Of a stretch of DNA of 64,000 nt, positions 36,564-46,854 are shown in pieces. The DNA is from Maribellus sediminis. GTDB taxonomy: Bacteria > Bacteroidota > Bacteroidia > Bacteroidales > Prolixibacteraceae. The first letter of the stretch is position 1. Every line of letters starts with the position of its first letter. The DNA is taken from assembly GCF_011799805.1 (NCBI RefSeq), contig NZ_WXUB01000007.1:62001-126000 (forward strand). Reading direction: 5' to 3'. Position numbers and translations under genes: made by a program. A model generated the notes under the pieces. It was not told the DNA's origin, made no database searches, and saw only the letters and a program-made list of their open reading frames with translations.

Positions 36564-38324
36564 TTATTCCAGGGGCAGGTCGAAAATTTCAAGTGCCCAT
36601 ACATTCATCTCCAAATCACGTTCAACATTTTTCAATGCCAGCAGCTTTGTTCCTTCCTGATTGCTGAATACATAGTGCACATCCATTCCGGGATTGTAAC
36701 GGTTATTCACATAACCCGGATAAGTACCCACCTTCAGCGAGCGTTCGGCCGAATAACTGATCTCGTTCACCTGGTAAATGTTATCGGCATTTTCGGCACC
36801 CCAGTAATAATCGGAACAAGCTACAAAGTAGCAATGCAGCGCTGCGTTGTAATCGAGGCTGGTTATGTAGTTTCTCGGAACTTCGAAAGTACCTATCCGG
36901 GGCAGATCAAGGTGATACGTTTCGGTGGTGTATTCCGGAGTGGAATGAACGTCTTTGTCGCCGGCAATAATTTTCGAGCCGTCGGGCGACAGCCAGATAT
37001 TAGAGCCGGTTTCTTCGTGCCATCCCGGAACAGTGTCGTTGGGTATACTGTCTGCGATATTGACAATTTGGATACCACCGGGTGTCAGTTGTGGCCGGGT
37101 GATGTAGATCAGTGGTTTACCGGGCATTTTTCGCAGGATCGATTTTTCATAAAAATTAGCCGACTGCGTTCTGAATGTAACCCCGCTGGTCAGGTTCAGG
37201 CTGTATAAAGAAACCCACTGGTCATCGTCGGGCGAAAGGTAACACCATTCGTTCTCGCCAAATACAAGATCGAAGGGAACACAATCGGTTTCGTAGAGTT
37301 TGATCCGCTCGCAGGTAGCTGCATTGCGCAAATCGACATAGGCCTGGTTGTAACCGATGGCCATGGTTTTTCCATCGGCAGTAACATCAATACAATTCGG
37401 AATACGGTCGAGCGGATAAGCGATCAGTGAATCAACATCCGGAGTCTTTACCAGCAAGGCATTGGGCGAAGCGGTTAAAACATAAAAATAATCGGTGACC
37501 TTGCAGTAATAAGCATCTTTTACAGTTCCCGATATCCACTTCAGTGACGCTGAATTTACGGGTTCGCCCGGATCTTCAACCAGCATTTCCATAAGTATCC
37601 CGGCCGAGAGTTGCGGGCGATCCGATTCAATATTAATGATCTGAGAATAGCTTCCGGGAACAAGTCCATCGCGAACCACAGTGCATTCGATGGTCAGCGA
37701 CTCACCGGGCTCCAGATAACCCGCTGTGCTTGACAACTGCAGCCACTCCGGAATATTCTGTATGAACCAGTTCTTCCCAACTTCTCCGGGATTTTCGATG
37801 GTAAACGAACTGCTTACACCATAAGCAAAATCGATGGCAGCCGTACTCACATTCATGTATTCCTCGCCTGTAATATCCGGGTCTTCTGTTTTCTCTTTTC
37901 CGTAACTCACCAAAAAGCGAAAAATGCCTTCATTACCAATCCGGATGTACACAAAACCTTCCACACGGCCATTCTGCATAAAGCTTTCGGGATTTTTAAA
38001 GTAGATCGGGATAAAGGCATTTCCATTGTCCAGCTTTCCTTCAGGATTATCAACACCCATCCAAATCGGGTAAACAATCACCTGGTATGCTGCATTTCCC
38101 AACTCGCTGATTTGAAAGCTTAGCGCAGCACCTGAAGTACCTGTATTAAAGTGATAGTCAAGATCGGTGGAATAAGTGTCTTCCAGTCTTTCTTCAGGGT
38201 AATTAAAATTACAGGCAAACAGCAGCAATACAGCCAAAACATTTAAGGCTGCAAAACGTGTTGCTTTGCGTGCATTTCCCCGGGACAAAACCGGATATTG
38301 CGTAAATAGTTGTTTCATCATCAT
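36564..38324 (-). CDS. Large lipoprotein with BACON-like domain and beta-propeller
   Basis: 586 residues. A long basic n-region leads to lipobox LLLFAC (Cys38). Residues about 155-245 look like a BACON/Ig-type beta-sandwich (FTIENPGEVGKNWFIQNIPEWLQLSSTAG ... shortened here), with the usual aromatic-proline WLQ motif. From about 255 onward repeated short motifs (DVTADGKTMAIGY, WCYLSPDDDQWVSLY, WLSPDGSKIIAGD, FSNQEGTKLLALKN) suggest a seven-bladed-type propeller. Such lipoproteins are usually surface-exposed and bind ligands. It starts 13 bp after the stop of the barrel-like gene upstream, forming a two-gene operon. Function unknown. Confidence 0.8.
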   Translation of the reverse strand: MMMKQLFTQYPVLSRGNARKATRFAALNVLAVLLLFACNFNYPEERLEDTYSTDLDYHFNTGTSGAALSFQISELGNAAYQVIVYPIWMGVDNPEGKLDNGNAFIPIYFKNPESFMQNGRVEGFVYIRIGNEGIFRFLVSYGKEKTEDPDITGEEYMNVSTAAIDFAYGVSSSFTIENPGEVGKNWFIQNIPEWLQLSSTAGYLEPGESLTIECTVVRDGLVPGSYSQIINIESDRPQLSAGILMEMLVEDPGEPVNSASLKWISGTVKDAYYCKVTDYFYVLTASPNALLVKTPDVDSLIAYPLDRIPNCIDVTADGKTMAIGYNQAYVDLRNAATCERIKLYETDCVPFDLVFGENEWCYLSPDDDQWVSLYSLNLTSGVTFRTQSANFYEKSILRKMPGKPLIYITRPQLTPGGIQIVNIADSIPNDTVPGWHEETGSNIWLSPDGSKIIAGDKDVHSTPEYTTETYHLDLPRIGTFEVPRNYITSLDYNAALHCYFVACSDYYWGAENADNIYQVNEISYSAERSLKVGTYPGYVNNRYNPGMDVHYVFSNQEGTKLLALKNVERDLEMNVWALEIFDLPLE

Positions 38325-38337
38325 TCAGCTTTAAAGG

Positions 38338-39297
38338 TTACCAATAATAAACTAAACCCACTGCCACATCAATGCGGCCAAGATTCTCCCAATTGTCTTT
38401 ATCGAGTTCCATATCCTGCGATGAATCGGAAGTTGTTACGGTCATTTTTTTCACTTTACCCGAGAAAACCGATGTTTCGAAGTTCAGGCTGATATTGGGT
38501 TTGATGAAGTATTCCACGCCCAGCGAAACATCCATTCCAAGTGTTGTGCCCTGAACAAGTATCTCCTGGTTGTACATCTCCACTTCGTCGCGGTAAAAAG
38601 CCGGTCCCACCGAAAACGACGAGTTCAGCCCGATCTGCTTGTTTTTTCCGTACCGTTCGGCGCCAAAAAACGAAGCGCCGGCAAAATTCACAAAGTACCT
38701 TTCGCCCAGTTTTCCGTAATACATGTTCAGGTCGTCCATTTGCAGCGCTGTCATCACATCGGAAGATGTATAAAAACCCTTGTAAACCAAACCGAACGAA
38801 TATTCGCCAAAAGCATGGTAATATGCAGAAGCCTTTCCCTGGATACCTGTTTTCAGTCCCTTGTAATATTTTTTGGCGTTATCCGAGCTTACTCCCTGTG
38901 TTACCAGCGATTCCTCGGCCGTTTTGGTGTCGCCCAGAAGAAAACCCAATCCACCATTCACAGCCACTCTTAAACGTGATCCGTAAGTTGGCAACGCCTC
39001 CTTTTCAACTTCAGGCTCTACCGCTATTTCCGTCTTGACTTCAGGCATAAAAGATGTCGCATTCGTTTCGGGGTTCATGCGATACGACCACTCCGCTATT
39101 TTGTCGCGGGGCACTTTCCCTTTGGCCGAAACGCCATTAAAATTCTGGCTGTAAACCAGGTAGCTTTTGTTTACTTTGATGATGGTGCAGGTGATTGTAT
39201 CGCCCGAAGTCAAAACAATACGGTCCTGCGAATACACGGTGCTGCTGTACAATAAAAAAAGCATTGACAGCAGAAAAAAGGTCTTCAGATTTTTCAT
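38338..39297 (-). CDS. Exported protein with outer-membrane beta-barrel features
   Basis: 319 residues with a signal peptide ending VYSQ. A short N-terminal domain (DRIVLTSGDTITCTIIKVNKS ... SQNFNGVSAKGKVPRDKI) resembles the small beta-barrel that binds the membrane or partner in Bacteroidota OmpA-like proteins. From about residue 105 alternating amphipathic strands (YGSRLRVAVNGGLGFLLG, FGEYSFGLVYKGFY, NISLNFETSVFSG, IDVAVGLVYYW with aromatic C-terminus) fit an 8-strand-type outer-membrane barrel. First gene of an operon with the 586-residue lipoprotein, suggesting the two form a surface complex (inference). Confidence 0.75.
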   Translation of the reverse strand: MKNLKTFFLLSMLFLLYSSTVYSQDRIVLTSGDTITCTIIKVNKSYLVYSQNFNGVSAKGKVPRDKIAEWSYRMNPETNATSFMPEVKTEIAVEPEVEKEALPTYGSRLRVAVNGGLGFLLGDTKTAEESLVTQGVSSDNAKKYYKGLKTGIQGKASAYYHAFGEYSFGLVYKGFYTSSDVMTALQMDDLNMYYGKLGERYFVNFAGASFFGAERYGKNKQIGLNSSFSVGPAFYRDEVEMYNQEILVQGTTLGMDVSLGVEYFIKPNISLNFETSVFSGKVKKMTVTTSDSSQDMELDKDNWENLGRIDVAVGLVYYW

Positions 39298-39609
39298 TTA
39301 AAAGAGTCTGTTGATATTGGTTTGTGCTGTATTTGTAAAACATTAATAACAACGCAAATTTAACAGAAACTTCAGGAGTTCATCACAAGATTAACTGATT
39401 CTTCAGCAAATTTAAAATGTTTCAAAACAGTACTTATTCGACCTGAAATATGGTAGTATATTATGGCCAGATAGAGCGAAAAACAAAACGTGCATTAAGC
39501 ATTTCTCAAAAACAACAATTTGCGACACCTTAAAGTATCATGTTAAATTATGTGTCGTAAATTTAGGTTCCCGAAGTGAGTAAAAGTTGACAAACACGTA
39601 TTTTGCTTT
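39298..39609. other. Divergent intergenic region upstream of mntH
   Basis: About 310 bases between the divergent barrel-protein and mntH genes. It contains TAAATTTAG at 39558-39566, 44 bp before the mntH ATG, a one-base variant of the -7 consensus. No metal-regulator palindrome, hairpin or small gene was recognised. Confidence 0.45.
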
Positions 39610-40869
39610 ATGTTTAAACTGCTCAAAAACATCGACCGTAAAGGCTATAAGGCCCGATATGGTGGGCTTGAGATCTTTAAGTTTATAGGTCCTGGTTTGC
39701 TGGTAACCGTTGGATTTATCGATCCAGGTAACTGGGCCTCGAACCTTGCTGCCGGTGCCAATTACGGTTATGCCCTGCTTTGGATGGTCACACTGTCGAC
39801 CGTCATGCTCATACTATTGCAGCACAATGTTGCGCACCTTGGCATTGCTACCGGGCTGTGTTTGTCGGAGGCGGCAGCCATTTATGTAAAACCCAAATAT
39901 GCGCGGCTTTTGCTTTCGTCAGCCATGCTGGCATCCATTTCCACCTCGCTGGCCGAGATACTGGGTGGCGCCATCGCGCTGAATATGCTGCTGGATATCC
40001 CGATACGGGCAGCGGCTGTGCTGGTTACCATTTTTGTGATGATCATGCTGTACACCAACTCCTACCGGATGATCGAAAAATGGATCATCGCTTTTGTTTC
40101 GGTTATCGGGTTGTCGTTTCTATACGAACTCTCGCTGGTAAACATCGACTGGAACACCGCCATCAGCAGCTGGGTTACTCCCTCGTTTCCTAAAGGATCG
40201 ATGATCGTGATCATGAGTGTGTTGGGCGCGGTTGTTATGCCGCATAATTTGTTCCTGCATTCAGAAATTATTCAAAGCCGGCAGTGGAACCGGGAAAACG
40301 ACAAAGTCATAAAAAAGCAACTGAAGTACGAGTTTTTCGATACCCTTTTTTCGATGGTTATTGGCTGGGCGATCAACAGTGCCATGATACTCCTGGCAGC
40401 TGCCACCTTTTTCAAAACGAAAACCGAGGTTACCGAATTGCAGCAAGCCAATAAACTGCTGGCCCCACTGCTCGGACATCACGCGTCGTTTGTGTTTGCC
40501 ATTGCACTCTTGTTTGCCGGGATTGCTTCAACCATTACTTCGGGAATGGCGGCGGGTTCAATTTTCTCGGGTATGTTTAAAGAACCCTACGACATCAAGG
40601 ATAACCACTCGCGCCTGGGAGTTGCCATTTCGCTGGTACTTGCCCTTGGCATCATATTTCTTATTTCGAATCCGTTTAACGGCCTGATCATTTCTCAGAT
40701 GTTTCTGAGTATTCAACTGCCCTTCACCATCTTCTTACAGGTGTACCTTACCTCATCGGAAAAAGTAATGGGGAAATACAAAAATTCGCTGTTTTCGAAA
40801 ATTCTGCTCTATGTTTTGGGCGGAATTGTGACCTTGCTCAACATCGCTTTGTTTGTAAGCATGTTCTAA
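39610..40869 (+). CDS. mntH: Nramp-family divalent metal transporter
   Basis: 419 residues, about eleven membrane spans. Imports Mn(II) and/or Fe(II) by proton symport. Both metal-binding helices carry their signatures: DPGNW at 38-42 (GFIDPGNWASNLAAGA) in span 1 and MPHNLFLHS near 210 in span 6. Length and topology are those of a bacterial MntH. The gene stands alone; no MntR or Fur gene is adjacent. An MFS gene follows after about 140 bp. Confidence 0.94.
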   Translation: MFKLLKNIDRKGYKARYGGLEIFKFIGPGLLVTVGFIDPGNWASNLAAGANYGYALLWMVTLSTVMLILLQHNVAHLGIATGLCLSEAAAIYVKPKYARLLLSSAMLASISTSLAEILGGAIALNMLLDIPIRAAAVLVTIFVMIMLYTNSYRMIEKWIIAFVSVIGLSFLYELSLVNIDWNTAISSWVTPSFPKGSMIVIMSVLGAVVMPHNLFLHSEIIQSRQWNRENDKVIKKQLKYEFFDTLFSMVIGWAINSAMILLAAATFFKTKTEVTELQQANKLLAPLLGHHASFVFAIALLFAGIASTITSGMAAGSIFSGMFKEPYDIKDNHSRLGVAISLVLALGIIFLISNPFNGLIISQMFLSIQLPFTIFLQVYLTSSEKVMGKYKNSLFSKILLYVLGGIVTLLNIALFVSMF

Positions 40870-41012
40870 GCAACGAAAACCTGTACCGGCAAAACCAGTC
40901 AACCGGATCTCCGGGAATATAGGAATACCTGTCAGTATTTTTGCAGTCATCAGGAAGAACCTTTGAGCTCCGGTCATTTTTATTACATTTGATGGGATTG
41001 AAACTGTAAAAA

Positions 41013-42197
41013 ATGTCCGAAACATCCGTTTTCAAGAACAGAAACCTCTTTATTATTTTTGGCGTCACGCTGATCGCCATGATGGGAGTAGCCAGTATTA
41101 CACCGGCTTTCCCCGATATTATTCGCTATTTCGATATCAGTCCTCAACAAGTGGGTGGTTTGATCGTGGCTTTTACACTACCGGGAATTTTTCTTACACC
41201 GTTCACGGGTATTTTGGCCGATCGTTATGGCAGAAAGATCGTGCTGGTTCCTTCGTTATTTTTATTCGGGTTGGCTGGATTTGCCTGTATGTTTACCAAA
41301 GATTTTTACTGGCTGCTGGTGCTGCGCTTTTTCCAGGGAATTGGCGCCAGCTCGCTTTCGAGCATGAATATTACGCTTGTAGGCGATTTGTTTGAAGGAA
41401 AACAGCGTACCGCGGTAATGGGATATAACGCTAGTGTGCTGAGTATTGCTACTGCTTCGTATCCGGCGCTGGGTGGCGTAATCGCAATTTTGGGTTGGCA
41501 ATACATTTTTGCGTTACCGATTTTGGCTATCCCGCTTGGATTATGTGTGATCAGGTGTTTAAACAACCCGGAACCAAAGAACAAATCCAATTTACGTTCC
41601 TATTTTGGCAAAGTGTGGAAAACCATCAACCGGAAAACGGTATGGGGCTTACTCATCATCAACTTCATAATCTTTTTGATCCTTTACGGAAGTTACCTCA
41701 CTTATTTCCCGTTGATGCTGGAAAACCGATTGGGCGCTGAATCGTACCAGATTGGGCTGATGATGTCGTTGATGTCGATTACAACGGCAGGAGTCAGTTC
41801 GCAGCTCGGCCGGATAAATCAGTGGTTGGGATTAAAAAAACAACTGATTTTTGGCAGTTCGGCATACCTGATTGCTACACTTATTATGATGATAGCCGGA
41901 GATTATGCTGTTATAGGTCTGGCTGTGATAATTTTTGGACTGGGACACGGCGTAATCATTCCTTCGATTCAGAATATGATGGTTGGTTTTGCAGGCATCA
42001 GTGAACGTGCTGCTTTTATGTCGCTGAATTCGATGGTGCTGCGTGGAGGCCAGACTTTTGGCCCCTTAATGGTGGGATTATTTTATGCACTAAAAGGGCT
42101 TGAAGCAGCCTTTCTTTCGGGTGCGATACTGGCAGGAATCATGTTGATTATTATCTTTTCAATGGTAGGTAACGAGGATCACAAAACAGGTCATTGA
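41013..42197 (+). CDS. Major facilitator superfamily transporter
   Basis: 394 residues with 12 predicted spans. The MFS motif between spans 2 and 3 is clear (GILADRYGRKIVLVPSLFLFG), and RFFQGIGASSLSSMNITLVGDLF carries the span-4 region typical of drug:H+ antiporter family 1. The C-half has a degenerate counterpart near SQLGRINQWLGLKKQ. Likely a multidrug or metabolite exporter; substrate unknown. Same strand as mntH, about 140 bp downstream, so possibly but not clearly cotranscribed. Confidence 0.9.
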   Translation: MSETSVFKNRNLFIIFGVTLIAMMGVASITPAFPDIIRYFDISPQQVGGLIVAFTLPGIFLTPFTGILADRYGRKIVLVPSLFLFGLAGFACMFTKDFYWLLVLRFFQGIGASSLSSMNITLVGDLFEGKQRTAVMGYNASVLSIATASYPALGGVIAILGWQYIFALPILAIPLGLCVIRCLNNPEPKNKSNLRSYFGKVWKTINRKTVWGLLIINFIIFLILYGSYLTYFPLMLENRLGAESYQIGLMMSLMSITTAGVSSQLGRINQWLGLKKQLIFGSSAYLIATLIMMIAGDYAVIGLAVIIFGLGHGVIIPSIQNMMVGFAGISERAAFMSLNSMVLRGGQTFGPLMVGLFYALKGLEAAFLSGAILAGIMLIIIFSMVGNEDHKTGH

Positions 42198-42433
42198 ACG
42201 ATCGGACACAAAAGGCTGTCACACCTTTTATCTACATATTTCACCCCTTTTAAAAAAATGTATTGTGTGGAGCTAACATTTTTTCTGAATTGAATATTTA
42301 ATTCAAAATATATCTATATTCACCCTTAAAATAAAAGACTTATTATAAGTTACTATAACATTGTCTTTCAGCACATAAACGAACAAAATACAATTAAAAC
42401 AACCCGTTTATTCAATTTTGCGTAATCACGTTC

Positions 42434-44398
42434 ATGAAACCATTGAATATCCAAATCAGGAAAGCCGGGACCGATGATCTCGAATTCCTGGTAAAACTGG
42501 AACAAAACTGCTTCGAGCCTTTCCAGCAAAACTCGCGGCAAAATATCAGGCATAGCCTGCTTAGCGATTTTCAAAGAGTGCTGATTGCCGAAACCAGCGC
42601 TAAAAATAAAAAAGCTATAGGTTCACTCACCTTGTTTTTGTACCAGCATACGGTTCGAATTTATTCGGTGGCCATCCTTCCCGAATTTCAAAATAAAGGA
42701 TTTGGCGAATTGCTCTTAAAGCATGTCTTCGAATTGGCCCGGCGAAACAAGTATGAGAAAATTGCTATTGAAGTCAGCGAGAAGAACGAGGCTTTGATCA
42801 ACTGGTATCGAAAAAGAGGATTCCGAACCATAAAAACTATTCCCGACTATTACGAGGAAGGTGAGCATGCCTTAAAAATGGAATGCAGGATTAAAGCCGA
42901 ATCCAGCGGAAAAACCACGAACGTAATTGTGATAAACCAGCCATTCAAGTGGTCGTTTACCGAGGTAGATGCGAATATCATCACGGTTAAAGAATACATC
43001 AACAATCCGGTATACCAAAACAGTACCGACTTCAGGATTTTCAACCTGTGCAGTTCGTACAAGTACCAGAGTTACGGTTACTATGTGTCGCTGCTGGCAA
43101 CGGCGCGCAGCCAGCGGGTAATCCCAAGCATCGCCACCATCCGCGATTTCAGGTTATTGAATGTGGTAAATTCGGCGGCATTCGATATCGAAGAAGAGAT
43201 CAACCGTTCGCTTACTCGTGAAAAAAGCAGCAACTTTTCGTTAAAAGTCTTTTTTGGGCAAACCTCAACACGGGGGTTTAAAGCGCTGGCCATGAAACTG
43301 TACCAATTGTTCGAGGCCCCGCTGTTTAAAGTTGATTTTGTAAAACACGACAAATGGCTGATCAAGGACATTCAGGTATTGACATTGCCAAAACTGGGCG
43401 GCGATGAACTGGAAAACATGTACGAGTTTGCCCGGAAATATTTTAGCAGAAAACGCTTTAGTAAACCCAAACTCACCAATTTCAAATACGACATTGCGGT
43501 ACTGGTGAATCCCGAAGAAGAAACACCGCCATCGAATACTGCTGCACTTCAGAAACTAAAAAATGCAGCCACCAAAAAGAACGTTTTTCTGGAATTTATT
43601 ACCCGCAAAAATATGGACAAGATCAACGAGTTTGATGCGCTGTTCATACGAGAGACCACCAATGTAAACGATTATACTTACGAATTTTCGCGAATGGCCT
43701 ATGCCGAAGGGCTGGTGGTGATCGACGATCCGTGGTCGATCCTGAAATGTTCGAATAAAATTTACCAGAACGAGATTTTCAGAAAACATAAAATACCAAC
43801 ACCACAAACCATTGTCTTCACCAAAAACCTGTTCAACAAAAAATTACTGAACGAGGTGAACTATCCTATCGTGCTGAAGCAGCCCGACAGCGCATTTTCG
43901 CTGGGTGTATTCAAAGTCGACAACGAAGAAGAGGCATTGACGGCACTCGATCGTTTGTTTAAAAAATCGGATATGGTGGTTTGCCAGGAATTTGTTTATT
44001 CCGATTTCGACTGGCGGATTGGGATTCTCGATAACAAAGCTTTGTTTGCCTGCAAGTATTACATGAGCGAAAACCACTGGCAGATATACAACTGGAAAGA
44101 AATAGGTGACGAATATGCCGGCGATTCAGAAACATTGCCGGTTGAAGAAGTGCCTGAACTGGTATTGAAAACAGCATTAAAAGCCGCGGCACTCATCGGC
44201 GACGGACTGTATGGAGTTGACCTGAAAATGATTGATGATAAGGTTTATGTCGTGGAAGTGAACGATAATCCCAACATCGATAGCGGAATTGAGGATCTCG
44301 TGCTGGGCGATAAGCTATACGACACGCTGATCGATTCGCTGATTAACAGGATAGAAATTGCCAAGAACGTACAGAAGATTGAATTGACGGTGAGATAA
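42434..44398 (+). CDS. GNAT - RLAN - ATP-grasp fusion (RimK-like amino acid ligase)
   Basis: 654 residues, three domains. Residues 1-155 form a GNAT acetyltransferase (VAILPEFQNKGFGELLLKHV is the acetyl-CoA loop; NWYRKRGFRTIKTI the end). Residues about 163-330 match the RLAN domain (RimK-like ATP-grasp N-terminal domain: VIVINQPFKWSF, SSYKYQSYGYYVSLLATARS). Residues about 400-640 are an ATP-grasp ligase (IPTPQTIVFTK, YPIVLKQPDSAFSLGVFKV, VVCQEFVYSDFDWRIGILDN, metal-binding end VVEVNDNPNI). RimK relatives add amino acids to carboxylates through acyl-phosphates. This could acylate and ligate one small peptide-like product, but substrate is unknown and no partner gene is adjacent. Confidence 0.85.
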   Translation: MKPLNIQIRKAGTDDLEFLVKLEQNCFEPFQQNSRQNIRHSLLSDFQRVLIAETSAKNKKAIGSLTLFLYQHTVRIYSVAILPEFQNKGFGELLLKHVFELARRNKYEKIAIEVSEKNEALINWYRKRGFRTIKTIPDYYEEGEHALKMECRIKAESSGKTTNVIVINQPFKWSFTEVDANIITVKEYINNPVYQNSTDFRIFNLCSSYKYQSYGYYVSLLATARSQRVIPSIATIRDFRLLNVVNSAAFDIEEEINRSLTREKSSNFSLKVFFGQTSTRGFKALAMKLYQLFEAPLFKVDFVKHDKWLIKDIQVLTLPKLGGDELENMYEFARKYFSRKRFSKPKLTNFKYDIAVLVNPEEETPPSNTAALQKLKNAATKKNVFLEFITRKNMDKINEFDALFIRETTNVNDYTYEFSRMAYAEGLVVIDDPWSILKCSNKIYQNEIFRKHKIPTPQTIVFTKNLFNKKLLNEVNYPIVLKQPDSAFSLGVFKVDNEEEALTALDRLFKKSDMVVCQEFVYSDFDWRIGILDNKALFACKYYMSENHWQIYNWKEIGDEYAGDSETLPVEEVPELVLKTALKAAALIGDGLYGVDLKMIDDKVYVVEVNDNPNIDSGIEDLVLGDKLYDTLIDSLINRIEIAKNVQKIELTVR

Positions 44399-44574
44399 GT
44401 ACAGAATTACCGCTTTTCTTTTATTTCACCCCCGAACAAAATGTGCAATAAAGACCACAAAAAAACAATAATGATCTGTCGTTAAAACCGTAAGTTCCGA
44501 TTGTTGTTTATACTATAAATTCATAACTTGGATTCACTTTCAGTAATAGAATTTCTTTAGTTGACCAGCACAAT

Positions 44575-46770
44575 ATGGGAAGTACAGAAGCCATTCATAA
44601 AAAAAATAAACGCCGGCAAATTTTTATTACCGCCTCAGTAATTCTTGTGGTACTTATTGCAATTGCGCTGGCCGTTGCGCCAGGCATAATCAGAAACTAC
44701 ATCAACAAGAACGGAACTGAACTTACCGGTCGCACACTTTCTGTCGAAAAGCTGAAATACAATTATTTTACGTCAACTTTAAGTATAAGCAAGGCGAAAA
44801 TGTACGAACAGAATGATACCGATATTTTTGTTGGTTTCGATTCCCTTCTGATTAATCTGAAACCTTTGCGATTGCTAAAAAACGAATTTAATGTGCAGCA
44901 ATTCAAGGTGGTGAACCTGAAGGCACAGGTCGTACAAAATGATACGATTTTCAATTTCACCGACCTGATTGAATTTTTCACTACAGGTGTAGAAGCGCCT
45001 GTTGATACGATAGTAAAGGAACCGTATAAACTCAACCTGAACCAGATTGAAATAAAAAACGGGCAGCTGAGTTACACCGACAAGCAACTGGATCACACCA
45101 TCGCGATGGAAAATATCAGCTTCCTCATTCCGCAAATATATTGGGGAGGTGCCGAAAGTACAGCCGATGTGGCTTTTAACATCGGCGATGGCGGAAGTAT
45201 CAGTAGTTCGTTTGATTACAATTCAAAAACTCATGAATATTCAGGAGAAGCGGACTTTAAGAACCTGAATCTCGAAATAATTCTTCCTTACATTCAGCAA
45301 TACATGAGTTTTTCTGACATTGAAGGATTGTTGGATGCCGATATTTTCTTTAGTGGTCTGGTTTCCGACCTCAACCAGTTTACCTTGAAAGGAACGGCTG
45401 AAGTCACTGATCTGGTGTTGGATGATCAGAATAATGAAAAGGTACTCGGAGTAAAACATGCAGCGGCCGATTTAATTGCGATGAAACCCTTGTTGTACAA
45501 AGCCGAGTTGGGAACGGTCAGACTCGATCAACCCTATATGAACCTGGTGCTGATCGATTCGGTTTTTAACCTTGAAACACTGATTGTTGAACAAAACGAA
45601 GTACAGGAAGTAAAGCAGCAGGAAGAGGAAAGCACTCCTTACGATGTTTTCGTAAATAATTTTGTGATCGACAGCGGGTTGATCGATTTTAGCGACCAGC
45701 GACTTCTGGAACCATTCAACTACGAGCTTTCAGCAGTAAGTGTCGATATGGATTCTGTTTCGCTAAGCAGCGACTGGCTGGAAATCAATACCACAATGAA
45801 ACTCAACAAACGAGGAAATCTGGAAGCCAACCTGGGCGTTAATCCACACGATCCCTTTAGTCATATCGAGCTGGATTATGTTCTGTCCGATTTCCAGTTG
45901 CCCGATGTAAATATTTACTCGAAACACTACATGGGCCTGCCAATTTTGTTTGGGGAAATGTACTATGTAAACAAAACCACCATTATCAACCGCCAGCTCG
46001 AAAGCAGCAACGAATTGCTTATCCGCAATGTTGAAATGGGCCGCAAAACAGGTGGTTTGTATGATGTTCCCATTAAACTGGCACTGTTTATTCTGAAAGA
46101 TATTAATGGCGATGTAAAACTCGATATTCCGGTGAGTGGTGATCTATCCGATCCCAAAACAAATATCAACAAGATTGTATGGGAAACATTCAAGGGGTTC
46201 ATGTTCAAGATTGTAGCCTCGCCATTTAAGGCTCTCGGAAATTTGCTGGGTGCCCAACCCGATGAAATTGAGGAGATCACCTTGGTGTATAGCGACACAA
46301 CGCTGACAGGTAAACAGCGTCGCAGCCTCGATCTTTTGCTCGAACTTGAAAAAATGAAGCCCGAACTGGCCATTGAAATGCAATATTTAAACGACCGAAA
46401 ACTGGAACGTATCGATGCTGCTTCTCAAATCGTGCAGGATTCATACAAAGAAAAACACAATAACAATCCGCTCACCCATCAGAAAGAATACCTCAAATAC
46501 CTGCAAGCAGAAAGTGGTCGCGATTCGCTTGTCATTCAGGATTACGAACGACTTCTGGCACCCGAAGCGGCAAAGGACTCAGTGATTCAATACCGCGAAC
46601 AACAGCGACTCAGGATGGTGAAGGAATACCTGCACATGCAAAATGATTCCACAACAATAAGAGTTTTGGATTACGATCCCGAAAATGTATTGAACATCGG
46701 AAGCCGGCCTCGTTTTGTGATTAGCTACAAATTGGCCGAAGACCTGCCTGATGCTGAATCCGGCAACTGA
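44575..46770 (+). CDS. DUF748/AsmA-like envelope protein
   Basis: 731 residues. One N-terminal membrane anchor (FITASVILVVLIAIALAVAP), then a long periplasmic beta-rich region of the AsmA/TamB-like superfamily: NKNGTELTGRTLSVEKLKYN near the start, YKLNLNQIEIKNGQLSYTDK, PYDVFVNNFVIDSGLIDFSD, FSHIELDYVLSDFQLPDVNIYS, and ISGDLSDPKTNINKIVWETF near 510 (the end of the DUF748 core). The C-terminal 180 residues are helical and charged. These proteins span or line the periplasm and are linked to lipid transport and outer-membrane homeostasis in other bacteria; the role here is inference. Confidence 0.86.
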   Translation: MGSTEAIHKKNKRRQIFITASVILVVLIAIALAVAPGIIRNYINKNGTELTGRTLSVEKLKYNYFTSTLSISKAKMYEQNDTDIFVGFDSLLINLKPLRLLKNEFNVQQFKVVNLKAQVVQNDTIFNFTDLIEFFTTGVEAPVDTIVKEPYKLNLNQIEIKNGQLSYTDKQLDHTIAMENISFLIPQIYWGGAESTADVAFNIGDGGSISSSFDYNSKTHEYSGEADFKNLNLEIILPYIQQYMSFSDIEGLLDADIFFSGLVSDLNQFTLKGTAEVTDLVLDDQNNEKVLGVKHAAADLIAMKPLLYKAELGTVRLDQPYMNLVLIDSVFNLETLIVEQNEVQEVKQQEEESTPYDVFVNNFVIDSGLIDFSDQRLLEPFNYELSAVSVDMDSVSLSSDWLEINTTMKLNKRGNLEANLGVNPHDPFSHIELDYVLSDFQLPDVNIYSKHYMGLPILFGEMYYVNKTTIINRQLESSNELLIRNVEMGRKTGGLYDVPIKLALFILKDINGDVKLDIPVSGDLSDPKTNINKIVWETFKGFMFKIVASPFKALGNLLGAQPDEIEEITLVYSDTTLTGKQRRSLDLLLELEKMKPELAIEMQYLNDRKLERIDAASQIVQDSYKEKHNNNPLTHQKEYLKYLQAESGRDSLVIQDYERLLAPEAAKDSVIQYREQQRLRMVKEYLHMQNDSTTIRVLDYDPENVLNIGSRPRFVISYKLAEDLPDAESGN

Positions 46771-46854
46771 TCAGTCATTTTTTAAGCTCACGCAACCATT
46801 TTTGTTTTCTTCTCATCATCATTATAGTTCAGCTAAATTAAAACGCCAACTATT

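Noticed and set aside
36561-37208. Plus-strand 215-residue ORF opposite the BACON-like lipoprotein
   Set aside because: Antisense shadow of a gene with a lipobox and domain pattern; no start context.
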